Shown piece by piece: positions 49,908 through 62,770 of a stretch of DNA of 64,000 nucleotides (position 1 is its first letter; each line of letters begins with the position of its first letter). A program made the position numbers and the translations under genes. This DNA is from Nonomuraea maritima. GTDB taxonomy: Bacteria; Actinomycetota; Actinomycetes; Streptosporangiales; Streptosporangiaceae. Below the pieces are notes generated by a model. That model was given only the letters and a program-made list of their open reading frames with translations. It had not been told where the DNA came from and did no database searches. The stretch is taken from contig NZ_FNFB01000003.1 in NCBI RefSeq assembly GCF_900100395.1, positions 248,001 through 312,000 of the forward strand. The letters run 5' to 3'.

Positions 49908-51311
49908 TCAGGCCTTGCAGGTGTTCTGCTGCGGGGTCTTCGCGGTGATGAGGTAGCCGTCGATCTGCGAGTCGAGGCACTTGTTGCCGCCGTACGCGGT
50001 GTGGCCGTCGGCGTCGTTGGTCAGCAGCACGCCGTGCTCCAGCTGCTTGGCGAGCGCCTGAGCCAGCTTGTACGGCGTCGCGGGGTCGCGCGTGGTGCCG
50101 ACCACCACGATCGGCGGCGAGCCCGCGGCCCTGACCTTCTTCGGGTAGTGGGTGCCCTTGACCGGCCAGTACGGGCAGGGGTCCTCGGGGTGGTCGACGC
50201 AGTTGATGGCCATGAGGGCCTCGAAGTCGTTGTCGTAGGTGCCGTCGGAACGCCGGCCGTTGCCCACGTCGTTCAGCTGCAGCAGCTTGGTCCCGTCACC
50301 CTTGAAGGCGTCCACGAGGGCCTTGCGCAGCAGCGGCCACGACGACGTCTGGTACATCGCGAAGTCGACCGCCGACCGGACGATCGCCTCGTTGACCTGG
50401 CGTGCGTCGCGGGTGTTGCGCAGCGGTGCCTTGTCGGCGCGGCTGTAGAGCTTGTCGAGTTCCTTCAACGCGCCCTTGACCGTGCGGGAGCGGAACGGGC
50501 AGTTCTTCTCCTTGAAGCAGTTGCGCAGGAAGGACTCCTTCGCGACCTGGAAGCCGCGGTCCTGGTCCGCCGAGAAGGACTCCATGTCCTGGGACGGGTC
50601 CTCGGCGCCGTCCAGCACCATGGCCCGCACGTTCTTGGGGAACATGTCGGCGTACATCGAGCCGAGGTAGGTGCCGTACGAGAAGCCCAGGTAGGTGAGG
50701 CCGGTGTCGCCGAGCGCCGCCCGCATGACGTCCATGTCGCGGGCCGCGTCGACCGTGCCGACGTGGGCCAGCAGCTTCTTGCCGGAGTGGACGAGGCAGT
50801 TCTTGGCGAAGGTGCGGTCCCACCGCTCCGCCTGCTTCTCCTCCTTGCGGTTGTTGGGGGTCGGGTCGATCGCGAGGTAGGCGTCGAGGTCGAGGGTTCC
50901 CATGCAGCGCACGGGGGAGGAGCCTCCCACGCCGCGGGGGTCGAAGCTGACCACGTCGAAGTGCTGCCGGACGGCCGCGTCGACGGTGCCGTGGCTCTGC
51001 CGGAGCGACTCGACGCCGGAGGCACCGGGGCCGCCGAAGTTGAGGACGATCGAGCCGAGCTTCTTACCGGTGGCGGGAAGCCTGATCATCGATATCTTGA
51101 TCTTGTCGGCGTCCGGCTGTGCATAGTCGAGCGGGACGGCCATTTTGCTGCATTGGTAACCGTTGCCGCAGTCGGTCCACGTCAGGCGTTGACTGTAGAA
51201 AGTATTGAGCTTTCCGGGGGGTGCAGCCGCCGCGCTCGTGGAGGTCAGGCCCGCCAGGCTGAGCGAGCCGGCCATGAGAGGCGCAAGGATTTTGGAGAGG
51301 AGTCGCATCAT
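49908..51311 (-). CDS. Secreted TAP-type alpha/beta-hydrolase peptidase (tripeptidyl aminopeptidase-like)
   Basis: A protein of about 467 aa. The N-terminal signal (MRLLSKILAPLMAGSLSLAGLTSTSAAAA) starts at the adjacent ATGs 51311 and 51308. The domain shows VLNFGGPGASGVESL (oxyanion region), DVVSFDPRGVGGS, the nucleophile elbow GFSYGTYLG, and the C-terminal TAP-like lid/triad part GTTRDPATPYKLAQALAKQL...GHTAYGG (acid Asp and His). Cys pairs suggest disulfides. It cleaves N-terminal tripeptides from extracellular peptides. Transcribed alone, with a strong terminator. Confidence 0.9.
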   Translation of the reverse strand: MMRLLSKILAPLMAGSLSLAGLTSTSAAAAPPGKLNTFYSQRLTWTDCGNGYQCSKMAVPLDYAQPDADKIKISMIRLPATGKKLGSIVLNFGGPGASGVESLRQSHGTVDAAVRQHFDVVSFDPRGVGGSSPVRCMGTLDLDAYLAIDPTPNNRKEEKQAERWDRTFAKNCLVHSGKKLLAHVGTVDAARDMDVMRAALGDTGLTYLGFSYGTYLGSMYADMFPKNVRAMVLDGAEDPSQDMESFSADQDRGFQVAKESFLRNCFKEKNCPFRSRTVKGALKELDKLYSRADKAPLRNTRDARQVNEAIVRSAVDFAMYQTSSWPLLRKALVDAFKGDGTKLLQLNDVGNGRRSDGTYDNDFEALMAINCVDHPEDPCPYWPVKGTHYPKKVRAAGSPPIVVVGTTRDPATPYKLAQALAKQLEHGVLLTNDADGHTAYGGNKCLDSQIDGYLITAKTPQQNTCKA

Positions 51312-51545
51312 TCCCAAGGGTTCCTGGACGGCAAACACTTCGGCACGCTTCATCGAGGGCCGCATAGATCGTTTGCGAGGAATATCCCATTCAGGGTAGC
51401 GGAACAGCCCTCCTGGCACGAAGACCATAGAAGGTAAAATTCCAGGTCACAGAAGTGCCCTGTGGCAACAGGGCCTTTCCGCTTTCACGTTTCCTGGTAC
51501 GAAAAGGCCTACCGCGACGGCGATTTCGTAAAGCGGCGGCCTCTT
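51312..51545. other. Intergenic region with hairpin terminator
   Basis: Noncoding 234 bp, AT-richer than average. It holds the promoter region of the peptidase and, at 51457-51474, GCCCTGT-GGCA-ACAGGGC, a perfect 7-bp hairpin beyond the end of the SRPBCC gene, which is probably its terminator. A second repeat pairs GGCCTTT (51472-51478) with AAAGGCC near 51505. Confidence 0.6.
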
Positions 51546-51965
51546 TCACCCGCCTTCGTGGACGCGGTCGCCGACCTCGTCGGCCAGGCGGTCGAGCGAC
51601 CGGTCGAGCAGCTCGCGCACCTCGTCGGCGCGCGGGCCGGAGACCGGCTCGTCGGGCAGGCTGATGTGCACGGTGACCTCGCTCGTCCCGCTCGCCGCGT
51701 CCGACACCTGCAGCCAGCCCGCGTACGCGGGGTGGTCGCTGCCGCCCCACTCGACCCGCAGCCGGTCCGGCGAGACGCGGATGCGGCCCTCGTGGTGGCC
51801 GGAGCCCGGCACGAGCTCGCCCTCGGCCTCGACGGTGCCGGGCCCCGAGTCGTGCACCGACAGGCCCTGCGGCAGCCAGCGGTCCATGATCTCCACGTCG
51901 GACGCGACGCCGAAGACGATCATGCTCTCCGCCGGCATTCCACGTGTCGCCTCGAACTCCGCCAT
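51546..51965 (-). CDS. SRPBCC-superfamily protein (polyketide cyclase/START-like)
   Basis: A 139-aa protein of the helix-grip fold. It starts MAEFEATRGMPAESMIVFGVASDVEIMDRWLPQG and continues with beta strands VHDSGPGTVEAEGELVPG, RIRVSPDRLRVEWGG, YAGWLQVSDAASGTSEVTVHISLPD, then a C-terminal helix EVRELLDRSLDRLADEVGDRVHEG. It would bind a hydrophobic ligand. ATG 51965 follows GGGGAGG by five bases. It diverges from jetA with 132 bp between them. Confidence 0.82.
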   Translation of the reverse strand: MAEFEATRGMPAESMIVFGVASDVEIMDRWLPQGLSVHDSGPGTVEAEGELVPGSGHHEGRIRVSPDRLRVEWGGSDHPAYAGWLQVSDAASGTSEVTVHISLPDEPVSGPRADEVRELLDRSLDRLADEVGDRVHEGG

Positions 51966-52097
51966 GCCGTCCTCCCCGCTTCCGGATAATGCGGGCGCCG
52001 TACCCCCGTGATGTGCTTGCAAACAACGGCCAACGCCACGCTCCGTGCCGCTACGGTTGCCCTGCGCTGAAAATCGGGCCGGGGAGGGAGCGCGGTG

Positions 52098-53759
52098 ATG
52101 GCGAATCCGCCACGGGTGCCGCCGGAGATGTTCCGGTTCACCACCACAGAGCGGGCAGATCTGCACACCGCGGTGCTCCACGTCTTCGACGAGGCGGGCG
52201 AGCGGCTGGAGACTGCGCTGACGGCCCAGCACGTACGCGACAAACTGGGCGCGGCGGTCAGCGAGCAGGAGCTGGCGGGCGTACTCAAGCAGCTCACCGG
52301 CTGGGGGCTGCTCGATGTGATCTTCAACCACGCGGGCGGCTTCGCCACCGCCGAGGAGTACGAGCGCAGGAACCTGCAGTACGCGCTCACCCGGCGAGGC
52401 GAGGCCGCGCTCGCCGGCATCCACCAGGCGACGGCCGTGCTCGACTCGGCGGGCGCGCTGCAGACCGCCGTGCTCGACGCCGTGGCCGACCGGCTGGCCG
52501 AGCTGGACGCCCTGCTGCGCGACCCCGACCCGGGCCGCAACCGGCGCGTCTTCACGGCTCTGCACGAGCTGGAGGCGCACCTTCAGGCGCTGCGCGACAA
52601 CACCAGGCGCTTCGACGGCGAGCTGCGGCGGCTGATGCACGTCGAGACGACCGACCTCGCGACCTTCCACGAGGTCAAGTCGGCCACGGTCGCCTACCTG
52701 CAGGAATTCGTGACCGATCTCGAGCAGCGCGGCGACACCATCGCGGCCGCGCTGCGGGCCGTCGCGGCGCACGGCGTCGCCGTCCTGCACGCCCGCGCGC
52801 TCGACGGGGCCGACCTGCTGCCGGGGTCCGGCCACACCGCGGCCTGGCTGGCCGCGCGGGCCGCGCGCTGGGAGGAACTGCGGCAGTGGTTCGCCCCCGA
52901 GGAGGCCACAGCCCCGGCCACAGCCCCGGCCACAGCCCCGGCCGCAGCCCCGGCCGCAGCCCCGGCCGCAGCGGACGCCGGCGCTCACCTCACAGCGCAT
53001 ACCGCCGGGATCGCTGCCGTGTCCCCGGTCGGGGGCGTCGGGGCGGTTCCCCGGATACGGCTGCTGCACGACGTCGCGCGGCGGGCCATCGTGGCCCTGC
53101 TGCAGATGCTCGACCGGATCACCGACTCCCGCCGCCGCTCCGCCAGCGCCGCCGCGGACTTCCGCACGCTGGCCCGCTGGTTCGCCGCCGCGCCCGCCGA
53201 GGACGACGCCCACCGGCTCTGGGACGCCGCGTTCGGGCTCGGCCCCGCCAGGCACGCCCACCTCGGCCACGCCGACGCCGAGCTGATCCCCGCCGGCATC
53301 CCCTGGGCGGAGGCCGAACCGGTCGAGGTCTCCGCGCTGCTGCGCTCGCGCGGACGTACCGAACGGATGGGACGCACCGGCCGCATCCGCGACGTCGCCG
53401 CGCTCCGAGCCGAACGGCGGGCCAGGGCCGAGAAGGAACGCGCCGAACTCGAGACCGCCTGGGCGTCGCTGGCCACGACAGGGGCCCTGCGGCTGTCGGA
53501 ACTCGGCGAACTCGACCACGACAGGTTCGGACGGCTGCTCGACCTGCTCGGCCGGGCCCTCGCCGAACGTCCCGACGCCACCGGGGCACGGCGGGCCGTC
53601 ACCTCCGACGGGCGGGTCGAGATCGTGCTGCGGGCCCCCGGCGACGGGGCCGTGGCGGTGCTGCGCACCCCGGCCGGCTGGCTGCGCGGCCCCGACTACC
53701 TGGTCGACGTCCGAGCCCTCGGCGACAGCCCCGCGGGCAGTTGGGCGGCGGGCGCATGA
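52098..53759 (+). CDS. jetA: Wadjet-like JetA (TIGR02677/DUF2397 family)
   Basis: A 553-aa protein beginning MANPPRVPPEMFRFTTTERADLHTAVLHVFDEAGERLETALT, the typical start of TIGR02677 proteins. It continues with winged-helix segments (LAGVLKQLTGWGLLDVIFNHAGGFATAEEYERRNLQYALTRRGEAAL) and helical MukF-like kleisin regions. In Wadjet, JetA is the kleisin subunit of an SMC complex that recognises and cleaves plasmids. The middle contains a 12-bp repeat array encoding Ala/Thr/Pro. ATG 52098 is preferred over GTG 52095 (GGGAG spacing). It overlaps jetB by ATGA. Confidence 0.87.
   Translation: MANPPRVPPEMFRFTTTERADLHTAVLHVFDEAGERLETALTAQHVRDKLGAAVSEQELAGVLKQLTGWGLLDVIFNHAGGFATAEEYERRNLQYALTRRGEAALAGIHQATAVLDSAGALQTAVLDAVADRLAELDALLRDPDPGRNRRVFTALHELEAHLQALRDNTRRFDGELRRLMHVETTDLATFHEVKSATVAYLQEFVTDLEQRGDTIAAALRAVAAHGVAVLHARALDGADLLPGSGHTAAWLAARAARWEELRQWFAPEEATAPATAPATAPAAAPAAAPAAADAGAHLTAHTAGIAAVSPVGGVGAVPRIRLLHDVARRAIVALLQMLDRITDSRRRSASAAADFRTLARWFAAAPAEDDAHRLWDAAFGLGPARHAHLGHADAELIPAGIPWAEAEPVEVSALLRSRGRTERMGRTGRIRDVAALRAERRARAEKERAELETAWASLATTGALRLSELGELDHDRFGRLLDLLGRALAERPDATGARRAVTSDGRVEIVLRAPGDGAVAVLRTPAGWLRGPDYLVDVRALGDSPAGSWAAGA
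52905..52976 (+). repeat. Tandem 12-bp coding repeat inside jetA
   Basis: GCCACAGCCCCG occurs three times, then GCCGCAGCCCCG twice, then a degenerate copy. It encodes ATAP/AAAP units in frame, a disordered linker. Length variation by slippage is likely. Confidence 0.85.
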
Positions 53760-54946
53760 GCAGCCTGTCCAACCAGCTCGTCAGCGCCGAAAAGGACGAG
53801 ATCGCCCGCGCGATCAGAACGTTGCTCGCCCGCCCGCTGGTGTCGCGGCACGACGACCAGGCCGCGTTCGACCTCGTCAGGAAGCGCCGCGGGCCGCTCG
53901 TGCAGTGGTTCGACTACTTCTGTGGCTGGCGGCTCGTCGTCGAGCCGCGCCTGGGGTACGCCCGCCTGGTCAAGGTGCACTCCGAGCCCGTCGCCACCCG
54001 GCCCGCCCGCCGGCGCCGCACCGTCAGGGCGCCCTTCAACCGCCGCCGCTACACGCTGCTGTGCCTGTGCGCGGCCGAACTGCTCGCCGCGCCGGTCACC
54101 ACCATCGGGATGCTGGCCCAGCGCGTCATGCAGGCCGCCGCGGTCGAGCCGGGCGTGCCCGCCTTCGACCCGGTCAGCGACGACGAGCGCGCCGCGTTCG
54201 TGGACGCACTCAAACTCTTGGAGCACCACGGCGCCGTCACCGCCATGGACGGCCGCACCGAGTCCTACCTCGGCGACGAGGGCGCCAAGGTGCTCTACCG
54301 GGTCGACACGACCCGCCTGATCAGGCTGCTGGCTACGCCCGTGCCGCCCTCCCGCGCCGACGCCGGCGGCCTGCCCCGCTCGCTGCTCGCCGAGTCCCGC
54401 TACGGCGGCGAGGAGCGTACCGACACCCAGCGCACCCTGCACGCCCGCCACTCGCTCATCCGCCGCCTGCTGGACGAGCCCGTGGTCTACCGCGACGAGC
54501 TGACCCCCGACCAGGCCGCCTACGCCGCCTCGGTCGCCGGGCGGCGGCTCGTCCGCCGCGTCGCCGAGGAGGCCGGCTTCGTGCTGGAGGAGCGGGCCGA
54601 GGGGTTCATGCTCGTCGACGCCGACGCGATCGCCACCGACACCCGCTTCCCCGACGACGGCAGCCACGCCAAGGTGGCCGCGCTGCTGCTGCTCGACCTG
54701 CTCGTCACCGACGGCCCCTTGCCCGCCGCCCGCCTCGACGCCGAGGCCGCCGACCTGCTGCTCCGCTTCCCGCAGTGGGCCAAGTCCTACCAGTCCGACG
54801 GCGGCGGGGCGCGGCTCGCCGCCGACGCGCTGGAGGTGCTCACGCTCTTCGGCCTGGCCCGCCGTACGGGCGACCGGGTCGCCGCCCTGCCCGCCGCCGC
54901 CCGTTACCGCGTCGAACCGGGGTCTGCCGTACAGGAGGACCAATGA
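53756..54946 (+). CDS. jetB: Wadjet-like JetB (TIGR02678/DUF2398 family)
   Basis: A 396-aa protein: SNQLVSAEKDEIARAIRTLLARPLVSRHDDQAAFDLVRKRRGPLVQWFDYFCGWRLVVEPRLGYARLVK, then FNRRRYTLLCLCAAELLAAPVTTIGMLAQRV, and C-terminal VAGRRLVRRVAEEAGFVLEERAEGFMLVD. This matches TIGR02678, a MukE-like winged-helix dimer (JetB) that bridges JetA and JetC. ATGA overlap with jetA and again with jetC. Confidence 0.87.
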   Translation: MSSLSNQLVSAEKDEIARAIRTLLARPLVSRHDDQAAFDLVRKRRGPLVQWFDYFCGWRLVVEPRLGYARLVKVHSEPVATRPARRRRTVRAPFNRRRYTLLCLCAAELLAAPVTTIGMLAQRVMQAAAVEPGVPAFDPVSDDERAAFVDALKLLEHHGAVTAMDGRTESYLGDEGAKVLYRVDTTRLIRLLATPVPPSRADAGGLPRSLLAESRYGGEERTDTQRTLHARHSLIRRLLDEPVVYRDELTPDQAAYAASVAGRRLVRRVAEEAGFVLEERAEGFMLVDADAIATDTRFPDDGSHAKVAALLLLDLLVTDGPLPAARLDAEAADLLLRFPQWAKSYQSDGGGARLAADALEVLTLFGLARRTGDRVAALPAAARYRVEPGSAVQEDQ

Positions 54947-57900
54947 CCGTGACCGAGCTCGCCCAGCCGCGCGCCGCGCGCGGCGTGGACGCACGCTGGA
55001 CGCCCGTGCGCGCCGGGATCCTCAACGTGTGGCGCTACTACGACGAGGTGTTCGAGTTCCACCGGGGCAGGCTGCTGCTGCGCGGGCCCAACGGCAGCGG
55101 CAAGTCGAAGGTCCTGGAGCTGCTGCTGCCGTTCCTGCTGGACGCGAGCCTCAAGCCCAGCCGGCTGTCCACGTTCGGCGGCACCGAGCGCACCATGCAC
55201 TGGAACCTCATGGGCGACGGCGCAGGCGGCGCCACCCGGGTCGGCTACGTGTGGCTGGAGTTCGCGCACTCCGACGGACGCTGGTTCACCTGCGGCGCCC
55301 GGTTGCAGGCGACCGTTCACACCAAGAACGTCACCGCCGCCTACTTCACCACCGAGGCGCGGGTGGACACCCCGGACGGCATCCGGCTCGGCGGCGACGG
55401 AGGCCAGCCACTCACCCGGGCCCAGCTCGTCGAGGAACTCGGCGTCTCAGGAACGGTGTACGACTCCGCCGACGCCTACCGCACGGTCGTGCGCCGGACC
55501 CTCTACCCCCGGCTCAACGAGCAGCGTTACGACTCGCTGCTGACCGCGCTGCGCCAGCTGCGCACCCCGAAGCTGTCCGAGCGGCTCGACCCAGGGCTGC
55601 TGTCCGACCTGCTGTCGAGCGCCCTGCCGCCGCTCGGCGAGGGCGAGATCCACGAGATCGCCGAGGGCTTCGAGCGGCTCGACCGGCAGCGGGAGGAGCT
55701 GCGGCTGCTCGACCGCGACGTGGCCGAGGCCGACCGCCTCGCCGGCCGGCAGCGCGGCTACGCCCAGCGCGTGCTGCGGGCCGCCGCCGCGGCCGTCACC
55801 TCGTCAGGCGCGGCGCTCGAGTCACTGACCGCCGAGCTCAAGGACAGGCGCGAGGCGCTCAAGGACGCCGAACGCGAGCTGGCCGCCACCACCGCCCGGC
55901 TGGCCGAGCAGGAGGCGCAGGAGCTCGCCCTGGCGGCGCAGATCGACGGCCTCAAGGAGAGCGAGGCGTACAAGTCGGGCCGTGACCTGCACCGGCTGCG
56001 CACGGAGGCGCAGGAGGCGCACGAGGCCGCCGCCCGACTGCGCGACCAGGCCGGGCAGTGGGCGCACGCCGTCACGGTCAAGCAGGCGCTGGCGGCCGAG
56101 GCCGAGGCCGCGGCCCGCACCGCGGGCGCGCTCGCCGAACGCGCCCGCGCCGAGGCCCGCCGCGCCGCCGAACGCGCCGGGCTGCTCGCCGTCCACGAGG
56201 AGTCCGAGCACGCCGAGCCGGCCGACCCGACCGACCCGACCGACGGCGGCGGCGACGACGCCGCGGACGCCGGGCGGCGGACCAGGGAGCTGCTGCGTGC
56301 CGCCGTGACCAGCCGGGCCGCGCAGATCAGGGAGGTCAGAGCGGGCAGCGCCGAGCACGCCGACGCCGTGCGCAGGCGTACCGCCGCCGAGCTCGACCGC
56401 GACCGCGCCCGCGACGAGCTCGCCGCCGCCCAGGACGCCCACGAACGGGCCGAGCGCCTGTGCGCGGAACGGTCCCGCGACCTGTCCGCCGACCTCGGCG
56501 AATGGGCGGGCGGCTGCACGCAGCTCCAGCTCGACCCCGGCACGCTCGCCTCCCTCGCCGAGGACTTCACCCGCGCCGACGAGCTGGTCGGCACCGTACG
56601 GACGATGGCCGCCGTCGAGCTGGCCGCCCGCGAGCAGCAGGTCACCGCAGAACGCCAGCGCCTGACGGCCGAGCGCGCCGAGCTGGCCGCCGCCCGCGCG
56701 CGCCTCGACGACCAGGCCGTCATGGAGCCCCCCGCCCCGCACACCAGGGGCGCGGCGGCCCGGCGGGGTGCCGGCACGCCGCTGTGGCGGGCGGTGGCGT
56801 TCCGGTCGGGGCTGGACCCGGTCGCGCAGGCCGGCGTCGAGGCCGCGCTCGAGGCCTCCGGCCTGCTCGACCTGTGGCTGCGTCCCGACGGCGGGTTCGA
56901 CCCGGGCGAGCACGACGCGTTCGCCGTCGCCGCGCTGTCGCGGCCCGCGCCCGGCTACAGCCTGGCCCACGTGCTGTTCACCGAGCCCGACTCGCCGGTG
57001 CCGGCCGACGCCGTGCTCGGCGGCATCGCGTTCGCGCCCACCGCGATCGGCGTCGACCACCCGGCCGTCATCGGCGCCGACGGCACCTGGCGGCTCGGCC
57101 CCGCGGCGGGCCGCTGGGTCAAGCCCGAGCCGTCCTACATCGGCGCCACCGCACGCGAGCGCGCCAGGCGGCGGCGCGTCGCCGAGCTGGACGACCGCAT
57201 CAGCGCGCTGTCCGGGCGCATCGCCGAGTGCGACCACCTGCTCGCCGTGGTCGAGGGCGAGCGCGAGACCCTCGGCGCCGAGCTGCGCCGCAGGCCCGAC
57301 CGCCGCCCGTACGCCGAGTCCGTGCAGGCGCGCGACGTCGCGGTGCGGAAGGTCGCGCTGCTGGAGGACCAGCTGCGGCTGTGCGAGGAGCGGTTGCGCG
57401 AGCGCGAGCAGGAGGTCGGCCGCTCGCTGCGCGGGCTCACCGAGCTGGCCGCCCGCCACGGGCTGCCCACGGCGGCGCCCGCGCTCGACAACCTGGAGGA
57501 GGCGCTGCGCGCCGCCGAGGCGTCCGCCGCCCTCTGGCACGACCGGCGCGCCGACGCCCGCGCCGCCCGCGAACGCGCGGAACCGGCCGCCGAGACCGCC
57601 CACGAGTACGAACGGCTCGCCGTCGAGGCCGTCGAACGCGCCGAGCAGGCCGCCTCGCAGGCCGTCGTGCTGGCCGAGCGGCTGGCCGCCGTCGAGTCGG
57701 CCGTCGACGCCCCAGAACCAGGACACGTCCTCGACCGGCTCCGCGACGTCCAGGACGCCTACCAGGCGTGCCGCCGCGTCATCAAGACCGGCCACGACGA
57801 CCTCGCCCGGCTCAACGCCGGGCTCGGCCGGCTGCGCGGCGAGCTCGGCACCGCGGAGGACCGGCACGCCGAGGCCGGGCGGGTGCGCGACGAGGCGTCC

Positions 57901-58998
57901 GACCGGTTCCGCCGGCTGGTCGCAGGACACCTGCCGGTGGACGCGGAGGTGACGGTCGAGCTGCCCGCCGGGGCCGGGGTGCGGGCCGTCCTCGAGGCCG
58001 CCCGGTCGGTGGCGGGGCAGCTCGCCACGGTGCCGTACGAGCACAAGAACGTCAGGGAGGCCGAGGCCCGCCTGCGGGACGCCTTCCACCACGCCCGCGA
58101 GATCCTCGCCGGCCGCGCCGACCTGGAGCTCGCCCCCGACGACGACGTCCAGGTGCTCACCGCGACCGTCAACGGCGTCCGCACCGGGGCCGCCGCGCTC
58201 AGCAGGGCGCTGCGCGGGGAACGCGACGAGCGGCGGGCGGCCATCACCGACGCCGAACGCGACCTGTTCGACCGTACGCTCGCCGGCGACACGCGGCGGC
58301 ACCTCGCCGACCGCATCCGGCAGGCGACGGCGCTGGTGGAGAGCATGAACCAGCGGCTCGAACGCGTCCGCACCGCCTCCCGGGTGGCCGTCCGCCTGGT
58401 GTGGCAGGTCGATCCCGCGCAGTCGGCGGGCACGCGCGCCGCGCGCGACCTGCTGCTGAGCGACCCCGCCGGGCTGAGCGAGGCCGACAGGGAGGCGCTG
58501 TACGTGTTCTTCCGCGAACGTGTCGAGGAGGCACGCGCCGACGACTCCTCGGCGAGCTGGGAGGACCAGCTCATGAAGGTGCTCGACTACACGGCCTGGC
58601 ACCGCTTCGCGGTCAAGCTCGACCGCGGCGACGGGCAGGGGTGGCAGGAGCTGACCAGGAAGCTGCACGGCGCGCTGTCGGGCGGGGAGAAGGCGATCGC
58701 GCTGCACCTGCCGCTGTTCGCCGCCGTGGCCGCGCACTACCAGACCGACCCCGGATGCCCCCGCTTCATCCTGCTGGACGAGGTGTTCGTCGGGGTCGAC
58801 AGGACGAACCGCGGCCAGGTGCTCGACCTGCTCGTCGACCTGGGGCTGGATCTCGTGCTGACGTCCGACCACGAGTGGTGCGAGTACCGCGAGCTCGACG
58901 GCATCGCGATCCACCAGCTCATCACGGGCGACGGCGACGACGCGGTCACGACCGCCCGTTTCGTCTGGAACGGCTACCGCACCGTCCCCGCCGACTGA
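54943..58998 (+). CDS. jetC: Wadjet-like JetC (SMC/MukB-like ATPase, TIGR02680 family)
   Basis: A 1351-aa SMC-like ATPase. Walker A is GPNGSGKSK (48-56). Long coiled coils from about 220 to 580 and 720 to 1140 are separated by a compact middle domain (GTPLWRAVAFRSGLDPVAQAGVEAALEASGLLDLWL) likely acting as the hinge. The C-terminal head has the signature LHGALSGGEKAIALHLPLFAAVAAHY and Walker B RFILLDEVFVGVD. It powers DNA loop extrusion in the JetABC condensin-like complex. Overlaps jetB by 4 bp. No jetD (TIGR02679) follows, which is unusual. Confidence 0.88.
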   Translation: MTVTELAQPRAARGVDARWTPVRAGILNVWRYYDEVFEFHRGRLLLRGPNGSGKSKVLELLLPFLLDASLKPSRLSTFGGTERTMHWNLMGDGAGGATRVGYVWLEFAHSDGRWFTCGARLQATVHTKNVTAAYFTTEARVDTPDGIRLGGDGGQPLTRAQLVEELGVSGTVYDSADAYRTVVRRTLYPRLNEQRYDSLLTALRQLRTPKLSERLDPGLLSDLLSSALPPLGEGEIHEIAEGFERLDRQREELRLLDRDVAEADRLAGRQRGYAQRVLRAAAAAVTSSGAALESLTAELKDRREALKDAERELAATTARLAEQEAQELALAAQIDGLKESEAYKSGRDLHRLRTEAQEAHEAAARLRDQAGQWAHAVTVKQALAAEAEAAARTAGALAERARAEARRAAERAGLLAVHEESEHAEPADPTDPTDGGGDDAADAGRRTRELLRAAVTSRAAQIREVRAGSAEHADAVRRRTAAELDRDRARDELAAAQDAHERAERLCAERSRDLSADLGEWAGGCTQLQLDPGTLASLAEDFTRADELVGTVRTMAAVELAAREQQVTAERQRLTAERAELAAARARLDDQAVMEPPAPHTRGAAARRGAGTPLWRAVAFRSGLDPVAQAGVEAALEASGLLDLWLRPDGGFDPGEHDAFAVAALSRPAPGYSLAHVLFTEPDSPVPADAVLGGIAFAPTAIGVDHPAVIGADGTWRLGPAAGRWVKPEPSYIGATARERARRRRVAELDDRISALSGRIAECDHLLAVVEGERETLGAELRRRPDRRPYAESVQARDVAVRKVALLEDQLRLCEERLREREQEVGRSLRGLTELAARHGLPTAAPALDNLEEALRAAEASAALWHDRRADARAARERAEPAAETAHEYERLAVEAVERAEQAASQAVVLAERLAAVESAVDAPEPGHVLDRLRDVQDAYQACRRVIKTGHDDLARLNAGLGRLRGELGTAEDRHAEAGRVRDEASDRFRRLVAGHLPVDAEVTVELPAGAGVRAVLEAARSVAGQLATVPYEHKNVREAEARLRDAFHHAREILAGRADLELAPDDDVQVLTATVNGVRTGAAALSRALRGERDERRAAITDAERDLFDRTLAGDTRRHLADRIRQATALVESMNQRLERVRTASRVAVRLVWQVDPAQSAGTRAARDLLLSDPAGLSEADREALYVFFRERVEEARADDSSASWEDQLMKVLDYTAWHRFAVKLDRGDGQGWQELTRKLHGALSGGEKAIALHLPLFAAVAAHYQTDPGCPRFILLDEVFVGVDRTNRGQVLDLLVDLGLDLVLTSDHEWCEYRELDGIAIHQLITGDGDDAVTTARFVWNGYRTVPAD

Positions 58999-59106
58999 CC
59001 AGGCTCACCGCTCATCCCTCAGCGGGTCCTCGGACAGGCAGGGCCGTCCGGGAGGGACAGGCGGGTCCTCCAAGGGAGTGACCCCGTTCGGCGGGCCAGG
59101 AAAAGG

Positions 59107-59137
59107 CGCAGGCCCGCCCGAGGTGGGCGGGCCTGCG
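59107..59137. terminator. Terminator between jetC and the subtilase gene
   Basis: CGCAGGCCCGCCC (59107-59119) pairs perfectly with GGGCGGGCCTGCG (59125-59137) around GAGGT. On the minus strand it is followed by TTTT, so it mainly serves the subtilase gene, but symmetry allows both directions. Confidence 0.85.
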
Positions 59138-59196
59138 GTGTTGGTGCGGGGAGTTTCCGCGGTGACGTGGGCCGCTGTTCGGGCGGTCCGCGTCGG

Positions 59197-62634
<3,438 letters not shown>

Positions 62635-62770
62635 GGCACTCCTTGTGTTCCTGTGGCCCTTGGGGCCGATGGTGCGCTAGAACGCTGACATCTCCCGATA
62701 TTTCCTGACAAGATTCTCGGGTGACGAGTTTCCGTCACCTGGCGTGAACCAGACATCGGGGGAGGCGGCC
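62635..62770. promoter_or_regulatory. Divergent promoter region with repeated TGACA half-sites
   Basis: Between the subtilase and the TrmB/LuxR regulator. CTGACA occurs at 62685-62690 and 62705-62710, and GTGACG at 62721-62726. The sequence is AT-rich in the centre (GATATTTC). These half-sites are candidates for binding by the divergently encoded regulator. Confidence 0.35.

Noticed and set aside
52905..52976. Possible CRISPR or mobile-element repeat
   Set aside because: Repeats are contiguous 12-mers in frame within jetA, with no spacers.
58999..59196. Possible remnant of jetD after jetC
   Set aside because: Translating the 198 bp in all frames gives no TOPRIM-like or other conserved segment; it is noncoding with a terminator.
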